This document shows positions 53,833-63,952 of a stretch of DNA of 64,000 nt, piece after piece (the stretch's first letter is position 1; every line of letters starts with the position of its first letter). This DNA is from Symbiodinium sp. CCMP2592 (lineage: Eukaryota > Sar > Dinophyceae > Suessiales > Symbiodiniaceae), in contig CAJNDT010003246.1 in NCBI GenBank assembly GCA_905221615.1, positions 535,306-599,305 of the forward strand, written 5' to 3'. The notes beneath the pieces were generated by a model that was not told the DNA's origin, did not search any database, and saw nothing but the letters and a program-made list of their open reading frames with translations. The translations under genes and the position numbers were made by a program.

Positions 53833-54019
53833 GATGGCGAGTCCGGAGAGGAAGTTGTTCCAGTGTCCAGTTTCATTCACGCAGGAAGCGAACAAGGTCT
53901 TGAGACCCGTTGACTACAGGGCCTCTAGTCCAACAACTCGGCACTGAATCCTAAACTTCAAGTGCCGTTGAACCCCAGACCGTTTAACATGGTGGCCCGA
54001 ACAAGTACCATTCAACACC

Positions 54020-54108
54020 TGTTTTGATTGGGGGGGATCCTTAGTGCAGTTAATAGCAGAATATACCCCCAAAGGGCTATTCTAATTATTAAGGCTTCTA
54101 TAGTAACC
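54020..54108. repeat. Introner-like element, family H
   Basis: TTGGGGGGGATCCTTAGTGC...ATACCCCCAAAGGGCTATTC...AAGGCTTCTATAGTA. Confidence 0.5.
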
Positions 54109-54504
54109 CTGCACCCAGCCCGATTTGGAACACTCGAGATGACTGGCTAAGCTCCTCAACTCTCTATATCCCCTAGAGGCTGCAACCTTAAACCCAAACT
54201 CTAAACCCCAAGCTCCAAACCCTTTCGCGGCCTCCCTTAAGATACACCAAGAAGTTCTGCATGTTCTGTAGAGACTTGGGGAGTCCTGGCTGGTAAGCCT
54301 TAGTTGTTCTGTTGTCATAATCAATAAATAATCACCCTATAGAATCGCCAAGCCCGAACCCCTAAATAATAACCCCCATGTCGTGCCTATATAGAACCAC
54401 CAGAGGTCATCCTTGAGTTCCCGTCCGAGGCTAGAGACATCCCCAGCTAAACCCCGAACCCTAAACCCTTTAGGCCCTTTAGTTCCCCTAGGAAGCTGAG
54501 CAAG

Positions 54505-54593
54505 ACCTATGGCTTCCATTATAGTTCGGCTACCTTATAGGATCGTGAATATCAACCTGCTTAAAAAAAGGTAGCTACAACGGAGACTACATG
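54505..54593. repeat. Diverged introner, family C
   Basis: ACCTATGGCTTCCATTATAG...GGTAGCTACAACGGAGACTA. The TTGGTTAACC inner arms are lost. Confidence 0.5.
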
Positions 54594-54967
54594 TATTCCC
54601 CTTATAACCTCAAAGCCCAAAACCCTAAAGTATTTCCGAAGCCCTAAACCCGACGCCCAAACACTTTAGTTCACCTACGGCACTGAGCATGTAGTTCGAT
54701 TTGTACCGCACATGATCCTAAATTCACAAGTTGCAAAGAAAAGCAACTACAACCTTAAACTTTGAACCCGATATTTACTAAAACGGAACTGCAACCCTAA
54801 ACCTTGTAGTGAGAAAACTACAACCCCAAACCCTGAACCCTAGATTAGCAAAGGAACTACACACCTGAGCCCTAAATCCTATATATACTAAACAACCGAA
54901 CTACAACCCGTTGCACTAACCGATCAAACTTCACTCGGACCCTGTAGTAGACCCTGAACCTTTTACC

Positions 54968-55077
54968 AGGCTGTTCAGTGGTACACTTTTTTACTTGCAG
55001 GTTTCTGGGTTCCTATTATAAAATAAGGAGGCCAAAAACAATTATATACTTTTCCCAGTGGGTTACTGAACAGCCTA
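54968..55077. repeat. Introner-like element, family O
   Basis: AGGCTGTTCAGTGGTACACT pairs with AGTGGGTTACTGAACAGCCT. Confidence 0.7.
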
Positions 55078-55093
55078 ATTATAAGCAATCCCC

Positions 55094-55158
55094 ACTCAAC
55101 TGTCGAAGCCAGGCCTGGCGAGTCAGTTCTTGACTGGGGTTCTCTACTCAGAGCTGAG
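55094..55158 (+). CDS. Weak exon candidate between two introners
   Basis: An open segment, QLSKPGLASQFLTGVLYSEL, is squeezed between introner O (ends 55077) and introner B (starts 55168). The spacing is that of a short exon, but no family was recognised and the acceptor is unclear. Confidence 0.25.
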
Positions 55159-55167
55159 GGTTTGGGG

Positions 55168-55260
55168 CCCATAGGCCCCAAAGTAGTTCCTTTTGGGGAT
55201 TACCTCATAGGATTCTATATATGAACCCCATAAACGAACTACTTTGAGGGCCTTTTGGTA
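55168..55260. repeat. Introner, family B (inverted orientation)
   Basis: GCCCATAGGCCCCAAAGTAG pairs with CTACTTTGAGGGCCTTTTGG. The core GGATTCTATATATGAACCCC is reversed relative to other copies. Confidence 0.85.
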
Positions 55261-55265
55261 GGGTT

Positions 55266-55359
55266 TACCTTAACCCTGAAGGACCTACCTTTTTCAGGAC
55301 TTATATAAGGAAATCATATTAAGGAACCCTAAAAAGGTAGGTTATTCCGGGTGAAGGTA
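55266..55359. repeat. Introner, family F
   Basis: TACCTTAACCCTGAAGGACC pairs with GGTTATTCCGGGTGAAGGTA. It starts 5 bp after the family B copy. Confidence 0.8.
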
Positions 55360-55882
55360 GAGTTGGGATCTAGAGTTTGAGGTTGAGGGTTTGGGGTTGG
55401 GAGTTTAGGGGTTTGGGTCTCGGGATTTCGAGAATGGACTTATATATAGGGTTTACCCTGAAGTTACCCTTGAACCCACACTGTTGAGCAGGTGGTACGC
55501 AGTCTGCAAAAATTATCATGACTTGGGAGCTCACGATGTTGGCAGTTTAACATCGCCGGTGCAGACATTGGGACGGCGGAACTAAGGGTTTGTGGCCTCA
55601 GGGTTTAGGATTGATCTGTTCGTGCTTAGGATCTTGCGGTGTGGGAGGGTGAGGAGGACATGGGGACGATGGAGGGCGTTCTTGTCAATGGTGTCGATGC
55701 AGCTGCTGATGAAGAGTTTGTTCTTTGTGTACAAGATGATGGTACCGTTGGTCATCACCATGCTCACTGTTGTGTGCCTGGGTAGTTTGTTGCCACTACT
55801 GTCGGTATCACTATAAGTAAAACAACTGGGAGATGAAATTTCTGCAATCTGCCAAAGTTGCGGCCGCACGATCGCGAGTACC

Positions 55883-55989
55883 CAGAGACTCCAGTAATCC
55901 CTTAAGTAAGGAATATGCCTTCACTTATAGTAGGATCCAAATGTGATTCAAGGTATATTTCTTAATTAAAGGAATATTGGAGCCTCTGA
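55883..55989. repeat. Introner, family J
   Basis: AGAGACTCCAGTAATCCCTT...AAGGAATATTGGAGCCTCT form the arms. Confidence 0.7.
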
Positions 55990-56074
55990 GTAGATTCCAA
56001 GGCAGTGGGTGCGGATGGGCGCTTACGTGGCTGTGGGCAGCCTAGTCTGGGATTGAGGGCTTGCAATAGAGGCC

Positions 56075-56208
56075 TAAACACTAACCAATGCTATTTCGGG
56101 GATCCCTCTTATTTGTTCTAGTACTAGTTTATGTATTATATATATATATATATACACATAGTCTAAGATACCCCAAGACCCCTGTTCTAAGCACTAAGGC
56201 CCCTACAT
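56075..56208. repeat. Introner-like element, family H, with a TA run in the loop
   Basis: GGCCTAAACACTAACC...TTCGGGGATCC...ACCCCAAGACCCCTGTTCTA...GGCCCCTAC. Confidence 0.5.
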
Positions 56209-57784
56209 GAAGCTGTTATTGCCTGTTTGTGCGAATGGGGGGCTTTGCAGAGACTCAGGCTAAGGCTTTGGAGTACGAGGGTGTCAGGTCGGACGGAGGA
56301 CATTTTTTGTTATCATGTGCGTTCTGGCATCGTGAAGTGCGACATATTATGACGTCCCACATTCAGAAGCTGGCCTGAGCTTACTCACTGGCACCAAACT
56401 GTGCTTAGATTGTTACAGACAAGTTCTAGTGGTTACAGTGCTATATCGTGAGAGTGTCACACCTTGGCCACCAAAGGTCGACGATGTACGGCATCAATGG
56501 CTATGGCATTGAGGCCGGCCAATCTGATCCGAGGTTCATCAACGGAAGCTTACACAGAATCATTCCTTTGAGCGAAAGTTTAAGACGCCAAGCAAACAGA
56601 GCCAGTCGAAAGTTGAAACAATCTACCCTCTCCCTCCCAATACAGAGTGTTTACCTTGCACAGTTGTTGGGCACGTGCTTGTCAGAACTTGTGCAACATC
56701 GAGTCGTGTTGTTCTGTGCGCCACTCCAAACTTCAAGCCTCATACCGTTATCTCCAAGACTATCTCGAAGCTTTTCTCCCCGAAGCCAAATCCGTAAACG
56801 CCCAAGACACTCGCACTCCTAACGACCTCAGAGCCTAAAGCTCTTGGCGTGTTCTGAAGGCCACCTCGCAGAACTTTGCTTGGGCGAGTCGCTTCTCTCG
56901 AGGACGCCCCCGTCGGGTGGATTTCGTGCATTTCCCTGTGACTCGCGTTTCCAGCATAGAACATAGGGGCTTGAGGCCCCTATACATATTAGATACCTGT
57001 TCTCCCTGTACGATGCGTTGACACATATCATATACCTCGTCTTTCTTTGCAGTTTGCATCTAGGGCGCACTGCTGTTTTTCAAGGTGATGGCCACGAAGC
57101 CAGATCGGTTTTCTTGCCAATGCTGGACTCATACACATGACGGACAGGTAGCGAGGCTGTGGTGTGCTAGGGCAGCACGGGAAGGACTAGATACAAGCCT
57201 CCCGCATCCCGTACCCTAAACCCTACCAGCCCTCAGCCTTATCCAGAAACTCAGTGTCGGAAAGCCCTATGATGCATCTGAATTGCAGGTAACTACTGCC
57301 TCTACGGTGGCACGGACCTAGGCGTGGCAGAAGAAGTTGGAATAGACCCTGGTTTAGGGGCTAGGAGGTATATACGAGTTTTATGTCTTATGGGTTTACG
57401 AGCAGCCGAAAAAACCTACCTGCGTGGGGCTTCTTCTTAGTATGGTTTAGTTTCTGAAGCCTGTTCCTAGGCCCTGTGCTCCTATCTTGTAGGGCTACGG
57501 CAAAAGTACATATGTAGAGCATTAGTTTAGTTCACTGTCCGTTCCAAGATTTGCCGTGGTCTGTTAAGTACTCAATCCATTACAGCAGGAAACTTCCTAG
57601 GAACAAGGGAAGTGCGGCATTGCTGGCTGCGTTCTGCGAGACGGCCCCGCTCTTAGATGTGGATCGCAAGTTTGGCTTCTTCGATTGCTGCCCAGGGAGG
57701 TTGAAATGTGTACAAGTTCCCTTGAAGCAGGCCGTTGTACCTAGATGCTAAATGTGTACTTCGGGACCTTGCCCAGTTTCCTTC

Positions 57785-57786
57785 AG
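57785..57786 (+). promoter_or_regulatory. Candidate spliced-leader acceptor of the GT31 gene
   Basis: CCCAGTTTCCTTCAG is a good pyrimidine-rich acceptor 19 nt before the ATG at 57806. An upstream out-of-frame ATG at 57793 would lie in this short leader. Confidence 0.4.
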
Positions 57787-57805
57787 CAGCCAATGGCCGT
57801 GCAAG

Positions 57806-59852
57806 ATGGCACGCAAGCGTGGCAGCGGGACATGCGCCTGCGGGTGCGTGCAGTGTCACTTTGCTTTTCTGGTGGTGCTCCTGGTCGTCGTGGTTTCCTT
57901 CAGCACACTGCGCTTCACGGTACTGGGAGATACCGAGGATCGACACGTCCGAGTCCGCCGCCGCCGCCCAGCCAAAGCGGCTCAGGACAGCCCTGCATTG
58001 CCTCTGAAAGCTGAGATTAAAGCCACGGACCATTCCTCCGAGCCCAGCGTTCCTTCCTTTCCCAGCCTTGGCAAAAGGGCCAGTCATGGTGCCTTAGATC
58101 CCCAATACCCAACCTTTAAACTGTTGGAGTTCTTGTAGTTTACTAGGAATCCCCCTTTATTCCTGTGGCTTCTTGGGGTAGTAAGGTGCTCCCCTGCCTC
58201 ATTCCACCGATGCTCCGGCTGTACCAACCTCGGCTTCGACGTCTGCTTGCATGCAGCTTCAAAGCACCGATCCTTGGGGAGCCAAAGACCCTTTAAGCAG
58301 GGGACTTAACCAGGACCCCCCAGAACGGTCCTTTAATGGAGCCCTTGTGGTCCTTAATAGTGTCTGTTAGACGGTAGTTGGGAGGGTCTAAGAACCCATT
58401 ATACTATGAACCCCTCTATATGGTAGAGGAGCCTTATTTCCTTTCAGGGTCCCTTTTCGTCCTTAAGGAATTGGCACCTGGCTTTCGCATCACCACATGT
58501 TCCGCGCGGGCCCGGGAGCACGTCGCCCCCCTTTTCGTGGCCGTGACCTCGCCGGTTGGGAACCTAGGTAGGGCTTTGGGGCATTTTATATTTCCCCTTA
58601 TTGGGCTTAAGAGGATCTTATTTCCCCTTATTGGGCTTTTGAGGATCTTATTTACTAATATTTTTCAAAAGCCTTAAAAGCCCCACCTAGGAACTTCAAT
58701 CTCCGAGCAGCTCTGCGGACTGGGCATTGGTTGCTGAAAGGCTTTCCAGCACCAGAAACTAGGTTCTTGCTAGGGGGTTTACCCAAAGGCCCCAAAGTAG
58801 TTCCTTTTTGGGGTTCGTATATAGAATTTTATTAGGTAATCCCAACAAGGAACTACTTTGGGGCCTCTGGGTAATTTAAGGTACCATGTAATCATGGGGG
58901 TTTATAGTAAATAATGTGGCTTCTTCATTATGGTAACTTAAAGGTAAATCCCTTACCAAGAACCCAGGAAAGGGCATCTTACATGTTCTTCGTGGGCAGC
59001 AGCCCTGATCAGAAAGTGCAGGACAAGCTGGAACAGGAGATGCGCGGACATGCTGACATCGTGCAGTTCGATCTTGCAGATCGTTTCACAAACTTGGCAG
59101 TGAAGTCCGTCGGCGCTGCCGCGTGGGTGCACGCGCACCTGAATGTTAACAAAGTGCAGTATGTGCTTAAAGTGGAGGATTACATGACGAACAGCTTCGC
59201 CAAGATTGATGAAGTCGTCAAACGGTTGCAGATGCACGGGGACCAAAAACCCTATTACGGTGGAGGCATGATTTTCGGTGGCACGCCGGTTGTGCGAGAT
59301 GGACGGTGGGGTTGTCCCAAGAGGCACTGTCCATACGAGACCTACCCGGTCGAGTATGCTGGGGGGCAGTACTTGCTCAGCCGATCTGCAGTGAAGATCT
59401 TGGCAGAAAAGGCGTTACCGGCACTTGATCTCAGCGACCCCTACCCCATTGAAGATCACTATGTCGCGAGCTTCCTGGCAGAATCCGGCGTTCATGTGGT
59501 AAACGAGCCTAAGTTGATGTGGGCAGGTGGCAAGCCCTATGGTGCTCCATCCATCGTTGCTGACGACTTTTTGCTATGCTTGGACACAGAAGATCGACCT
59601 GAGACCTCGGACGGTGAGGTCGGTGCCTGGGAAGGCAGCACTTTGGTCATGCTACCTGAGGAGCGCGCGAGGAAGGCCTGGTATGGGGATCCCTCCCATC
59701 CCTGGTCCTCCGACCATGGCACAGATGTTACAGAGCCAGTCCTAGAGACTTTAAGTCAAAAGCAGCAGGTGAGGGCTTGGGATGCCAGTTGGGGAGATCC
59801 CGCGCCCGGTGTGCGCAAGGTTCTCTTGCTGCGCCTGGATCAGACCAAGTAG
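57806..59852 (+). CDS. GT31-family glycosyltransferase (beta-1,3-galactosyltransferase-like), type II membrane protein
   Basis: Five exons: 57806-58088, 58186-about 58290, 58448-58559, 58691-58754, 58968-59852 (stop TAG). Exon 1 encodes a short cytosolic basic end, a membrane anchor (FAFLVVLLVVVVSFSTLRF) and an Arg/Pro-rich stem, as in Golgi transferases. Exon 2 is stem (Pro/Ser/Thr-rich). Exons 3-5 give the Galactosyl_T order: LFVAVTSPVG, NFNLRAALRTGHW, MFFVGSSPDQ, ADIVQFDLADRFTNLAVKSV, VLKVEDYMTN at the DDD position (here VED), YPVEYAGGQYLLS and PIEDHYVASFL. Exons 3, 4 and 5 join in phase with GA donors and AG|G acceptors; exon 5 is exactly 295 codons. The exon 2 donor is uncertain. The protein is about 480 residues. 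Acceptor and donor sugars are unknown. Confidence 0.8.
58308..58391. repeat. Introner-like element, family N, in a GT31 intron
   Basis: CCAGGACCCCCCAGAACG...GGTAGTTGGGAGGGTC. Confidence 0.5.
58560..58690. repeat. Introner forming GT31 intron 3
   Basis: The 131-nt intron is GAACCTAGGTAGGGCTTT...AAAAGCCCCACCTAG. GTTGG|GAAC and TAG|GAAC show a GAAC duplication used as GA donor and AG|G acceptor. A 33-bp tandem repeat (TTTCCCCTTATTGGGCTT...AGGATCTTA) lies inside. Confidence 0.85.
58755..58967. repeat. Nested introners forming GT31 intron 4 (B inside I)
   Basis: Family I arms GAAACTAGGTTCTTG and CAAGAACCCAG bound the intron. A complete family B element (58781-58872) is inserted in its left half. 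CCA|GAAA and CAG|GAAA show the GAAA duplication. Confidence 0.85.
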
Positions 59853-59853
59853 C

Positions 59854-59967
59854 TACCTAGAGTCTCCATTGTAGTTCCTTTTCTTGGTTAACCAGTTTTA
59901 TGGTTAGGATCCTATAATAGAGATTTTGGTTAACCAAAAAAAGGAACTACAATGGAGACTACAGGTA
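59854..59967. repeat. Introner-like element, family C, just after the GT31 stop
   Basis: TACCTAGAGTCTCCATTGTA pairs with TACAATGGAGACTACAGGTA, with TTGGTTAACC inner arms. It starts one base after the stop codon, so it lies in the 3' UTR, or the stop is itself near an intron donor. Confidence 0.85.
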
Positions 59968-60489
59968 TGTGGCTTGTTCGCGAAATTCCGTGCTGGCAGG
60001 CGCAGCTTTCAGAGTCGCGTTGAGAGGTGTCCTCGTCGCATTGTGGAGACGAAGAGGTGTCAGACAGAGCAGTAACGTGCTTGGAAGCATGCAGCAACTT
60101 GGCGAGCGGAAGCGTATCGCATATGCTCTGCCCGTGAGCATATAATCTTGACGGACGGTGTGGCCGTGGAGTTGCGGTCACCTGGGATGTTCTGGGCTGG
60201 GCGACGTGGTGGGCAGAAGCCGCTTGCGACCTGTTCGGGAGCCGAGTTCTGAAAAACCTCTGAGATGACAGCCATACAGCAACGGATCCGCCAAGTCTGT
60301 CAACATCTGTCAACTCTTCCGCACACGGGCTTGCTGGCACATTGACTAAAAGGCAGAAAGGTAAGGATTTTGGCTTTGAGGCTGCTTGCATCTTCGAACT
60401 CCTTGCCCAGCGACTCGCGCAATACTCGATCTTATATTTCATCAGTATGAAGCTATGGCCCTCTGACCACTCCCGGTCTGAACAATCAG

Positions 60490-60527
<38 letters not shown>

Positions 60528-60670
60528 TGAGGAAATACATAGACTCAGTGAAGGCGAATAGATAGCGTCGTCAGTTGTCGCACGATGCGATATGTACGAA
60601 TACCTGTATGCAATTATATATACACACATACATACACATACATACGCATACACACCCGCGTATGTACATA

Positions 60671-60771
60671 CGGCTGATGGTATAAATCCCGCATTGCCCA
60701 TACTAAGGAAGGTACCATGATTCCCATAGTCTAGGGTAGTTACAGTAATGCAGGATTTATATCATCAACCG
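60671..60771. repeat. Introner, family G
   Basis: CGGCTGATGGTATAAATCCC pairs with GGATTTATATCATCAACCG. CATA/TATG flanks on either side. Confidence 0.8.
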
Positions 60772-61402
60772 TATGTATAGAATACAGAGGCGTATGTGCT
60801 TGTAATTGATCTGCAGGTGAGCAAACATGTTTGCACATGTGATGATGCAGATGTCCCTTTTTGCATGTTTGTTCGTTTACTTGATTGTGTACTCATGCAT
60901 GTACAATGAGCACATGACATGCTTGCGAATGTTGAACATCCATCCATCCTTCCATCCATCCACCCATCCACCCATGCATTGTATGTGTGTGTGTGTGTAT
61001 TTGCATGTACATGTACACAAGCATGCCTACGTACCTGTGCCCAGTGTCGTTCTCTTGGTATGTATATCTCGCAAAAAGAAAGCAAGTTGACAGAGATAAG
61101 AAGTGAACAAAGAGTGACGGAGACAACGATTCTCTTGTGGTGAAGCTCTGATAGGTCAGTAGTTGGATTCATTCCGACCGGGCATCATCTGCATACGTAT
61201 CGGTTGCAAGAACAATGCCGTTTAATTAGTGCCTGTGATGATGAGGCTTGTGGGCATGTAGGGGGTGTAGTTAAACCCTAAACGCCCTAGACCCCGTAAA
61301 TCTTGGGCTTTGTATGTTGCCTGTTTCTGTGGAGGCTGGATTCCGGACGAGTCTTTTGACGCGGTGACGTCCTACTGGGCCGCATCCTCAGCATCAGAGG
61401 CT

Positions 61403-61493
61403 TAATGTAGGGGCTTCAATAATGAGAGCAGAATTTTGGGCCCAGTATAGTGTAGTTAATAATGGGCAATTGTTTCGGTTTCTATAATGAGGA
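61403..61493. repeat. Introner-like element, family H
   Basis: TAATGTAGGGGCTTCAATAA...TTTTGGGCCCAGTATAG...TAATAATGGGCAATTG. Confidence 0.5.
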
Positions 61494-61594
61494 TGAATGC
61501 CAAGCCAAAGGCACTTGCATGTCCTAGGACGTCAACCTCAACAACGTCGGTGTTTGGGCTTAACTATGCCGGCTGAGAGTGGATGCAAAATCTC

Positions 61595-61712
61595 GCAAGA
61601 ACCCTAAAGCCTTAAACCCTAAACTCTTAAACCCGGAACCTTAAACCCTAAACCCTAAACCCTAAACTAGGCCCTAAACCCTTAAACCCTAAACTCTTAA
61701 ACCCGGAACCCG
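61595..61712. repeat. Telomere-type block with an internal duplication
   Basis: CCCTAAACTCTTAAACCCGG occurs twice (about 61616 and 61689), separated by CCCTAAA units. Confidence 0.75.
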
Positions 61713-62399
61713 GGGTTCTGGAGTTGAAAGTTGAAGCTGACTTCCTGCATTTGTAGTTTCGGTAGATTCCGGTTCCTGCCAAGGTCCTTTACCACTACAA
61801 CGTCTCAGTGCAATGCCCTGCTCTCATGGGAAAGCACCAGCGGGCTCAGAAACTGGAGGTTTAGATTTAGTGTTGAGGGTTTTGGGTTTCAGCTTGACGG
61901 TTTACACATCACGCCCGCACTAGACCGTGAGGGTGGCGATTCTGCGAGGGACCTCAAAATTCCGGACAGGTTCAATTCAACACAGTTCCGTTGAGCCAGG
62001 CGCCCGCGAATCCCGAATCGATTCAGTCGGCCTCCAAAGTGTAGACTATGGAACTTGACGTCTGGCCCGACGACCGAGAATCTCAAAACGGTCATCAAAT
62101 GATCGTATTTACAAATATGACCCTGAACTTCAAGCCCTGCATATGTTGCAGAGGCTGCAAATGGCCCAGCTAGGCACCGAACTTCGCCGATTGACAGGGT
62201 TCTGGCTCAGCTACGAAATGGTTTCATGCAAACGCTGTAAACTGGAAACTTCAAGTTTTTTGGCCCTGGGTCGAACCCTACGTGCCAAAACCCTACTTGA
62301 CGGCGCACAGGAAGTATTGGTAGAGGTGTCCGGACTGCAATCCTTCTGTCAATGGGGTCCTCACCAGCCTCCTCTTCGTCCTCATCCCTCCCGATCGGG

Positions 62400-62480
62400 G
62401 GTTTCCGAAAATTAGGGGTACCCTTTTTTAGGTTCCTTATAAGAAGGATCCTACTATTTAGGGTACTATATTAGGGTCGT
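62400..62480. repeat. Introner, family A, truncated on the right
   Basis: GGTTTCCGAAAATTAGGGGT then AAGGATCCTACTATTTAGGG. The right arm is replaced by GTCGTTTGTCCC. Confidence 0.65.
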
Positions 62481-63017
62481 TTGTCCCAGATTTAAACGTC
62501 TTGCAAGGCAAAGTCATCCAACAGCTGGTCCGAAAGCCGACTGCCTGGACTGTTCTGTTTTGAGCGGGGAGGGGGGGGAGGGTAGAGTTTAGGGTAGGAA
62601 TCTGATGAAGAAACCCTGGGCCTACAACCCCAAAATGATGTCGGTGTTTGAAACCGTGCCCATAAGCGTTGGATGTTTCAGTCGTAGTTTTCCTGGTGGG
62701 CTGGTTATAGATTTCGGTATTTCTGGTTATGGCACAGCTGTTTTCTTGGTACATTCATGATTATTGCTCAAGTGGGGATGTCGTCGAGCTTCATGCTTGT
62801 CTGTCCCACCCTGATGTTCTGAATTCTCCGTCTCTCTATTTGGAGTCTTCGGGCTTCTTGTGCTCCGCATATTATCCCAGCTTGTTCCCGAACAGAATGA
62901 ACAGTCAAGGGGCCTAGGCAGCTGGACGCGTTTAGGGCTTTGCGTTACTATTCGGCCACGGACTTAAACCGGTGGTCTACGCACGTAACTATACTGGAGG
63001 CTGGATGGGGTGTATAT

Positions 63018-63135
63018 TACTTGGAGGTTAATGGGTAGTTATTGGGGGTATGAGCAGGGTAATGGTAACTATACCTATAGCCAATACTAGGGGACTTATA
63101 ACCCTACTTATAAACACCCATGAACGTCCAAGTAG
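63018..63135. repeat. Introner, family D
   Basis: TACTTGGAGGTTAATGGGTA pairs with ACACCCATGAACGTCCAAGTA. Confidence 0.85.
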
Positions 63136-63655
63136 AGGTGGACTATACGTGTTCCTTTTGGAGATGCAGTCCTCATCTCATACTGAGTGCCACCTATCTG
63201 AAACCTGACCAGAACCCTGCCCCGAAACCTAGGCCCTGAACCCTCCACCCTGAGCGCTAAACCCTAGACTCTAAGCCCTAAGCCTAAGCATGCCTAGCCA
63301 ATACGGGCTGAGGAGGCCGTCAGATTCTGTCATGCGGACTCAAAAAGGCCCTCAAAAAAACCTAAGCCCAAGCCTTAAAGCCCCCACGACTCCCAAAGGT
63401 AAGTTATAGGATTGATAAGGCCCCTATATTATAGTACCCTTCTATAGATCCCTCATAGTAACCCAACCTTAAACCCCGAAGGCCCAAAGCCCCGAACTGT
63501 GGGAGGTTGCGGCCCGGTGGCCGCGCATGGTGCGCGCCAGCTGAAGTTTGGCTTTCGGAGATAGGGTTGATGATTCTTTAGGGCTCCTTTAAAGGGATCT
63601 TTAAGGGTACCTTTAAGGGGCTCCTTTAAGGGATCTATAGGGTTTTAGGGTTTAG

Positions 63656-63754
63656 GGTTGATGATATAAATCCCACATTATCATAATGACCCTAAACTAT
63701 GGGAGTTATGGTATATTACCTTCTTATGTGTAATGCAGGATGTCTACCATCAAC
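63656..63754. repeat. Introner, family G
   Basis: GTTGATGATATAAATCCCAC pairs with AGGATGTCTACCATCAAC, embedded between two telomere-type stretches. Confidence 0.8.
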
Positions 63755-63839
63755 AGTGGAGTTTAGGGTTTAGGGTTGGGCTCGGATCTTTTTGGGCCTC
63801 TTCCGACACCTGAAAGGGCTGAAGCCTTACCCAAAGCCA

Positions 63840-63952
63840 TATGGGAGTTTCCGAAAATTAAGGCACCTTATGTTGGGATCCTTGTAATAAGGATCCTACT
63901 ACTTAGGGTACTTTTTGAGGGTCCCCTATTTTCGGCAACCCCCATATGGGTG
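63840..63952. repeat. Introner, family A, with CATATGGG at both ends
   Basis: CATATGGGAGTTTCCGAAAA pairs with the inverted TTTTCGGCAACCCCCATATG. The outer CATATGGG is present on both sides as a possible target duplication. Confidence 0.8.

Larger units (their letters stand above)
50480..57786. other. Intergenic, introner-dense region
   Basis: Telomere-type blocks at 50485-50570 and 53370-53450. Introners D, H, K, G, O, B, F and J are listed separately. A CGTCGTCGG/(TAG)n tract lies near 51755-51790. Open frames at 51432-51964 and 56448-57070 carry no recognised motif. Weak exon candidates are listed at 52175-52332 and 55094-55158. Confidence 0.4.

Noticed and set aside
59930..60442. 170-codon minus-strand frame after the GT31 gene
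   Set aside because: Starts inside introner C and has no recognisable motif.
61765..61860. Argonaute N-domain resemblance (VLYHYNVSV)
   Set aside because: The match is a single short motif; no PAZ or PIWI block follows in the window.
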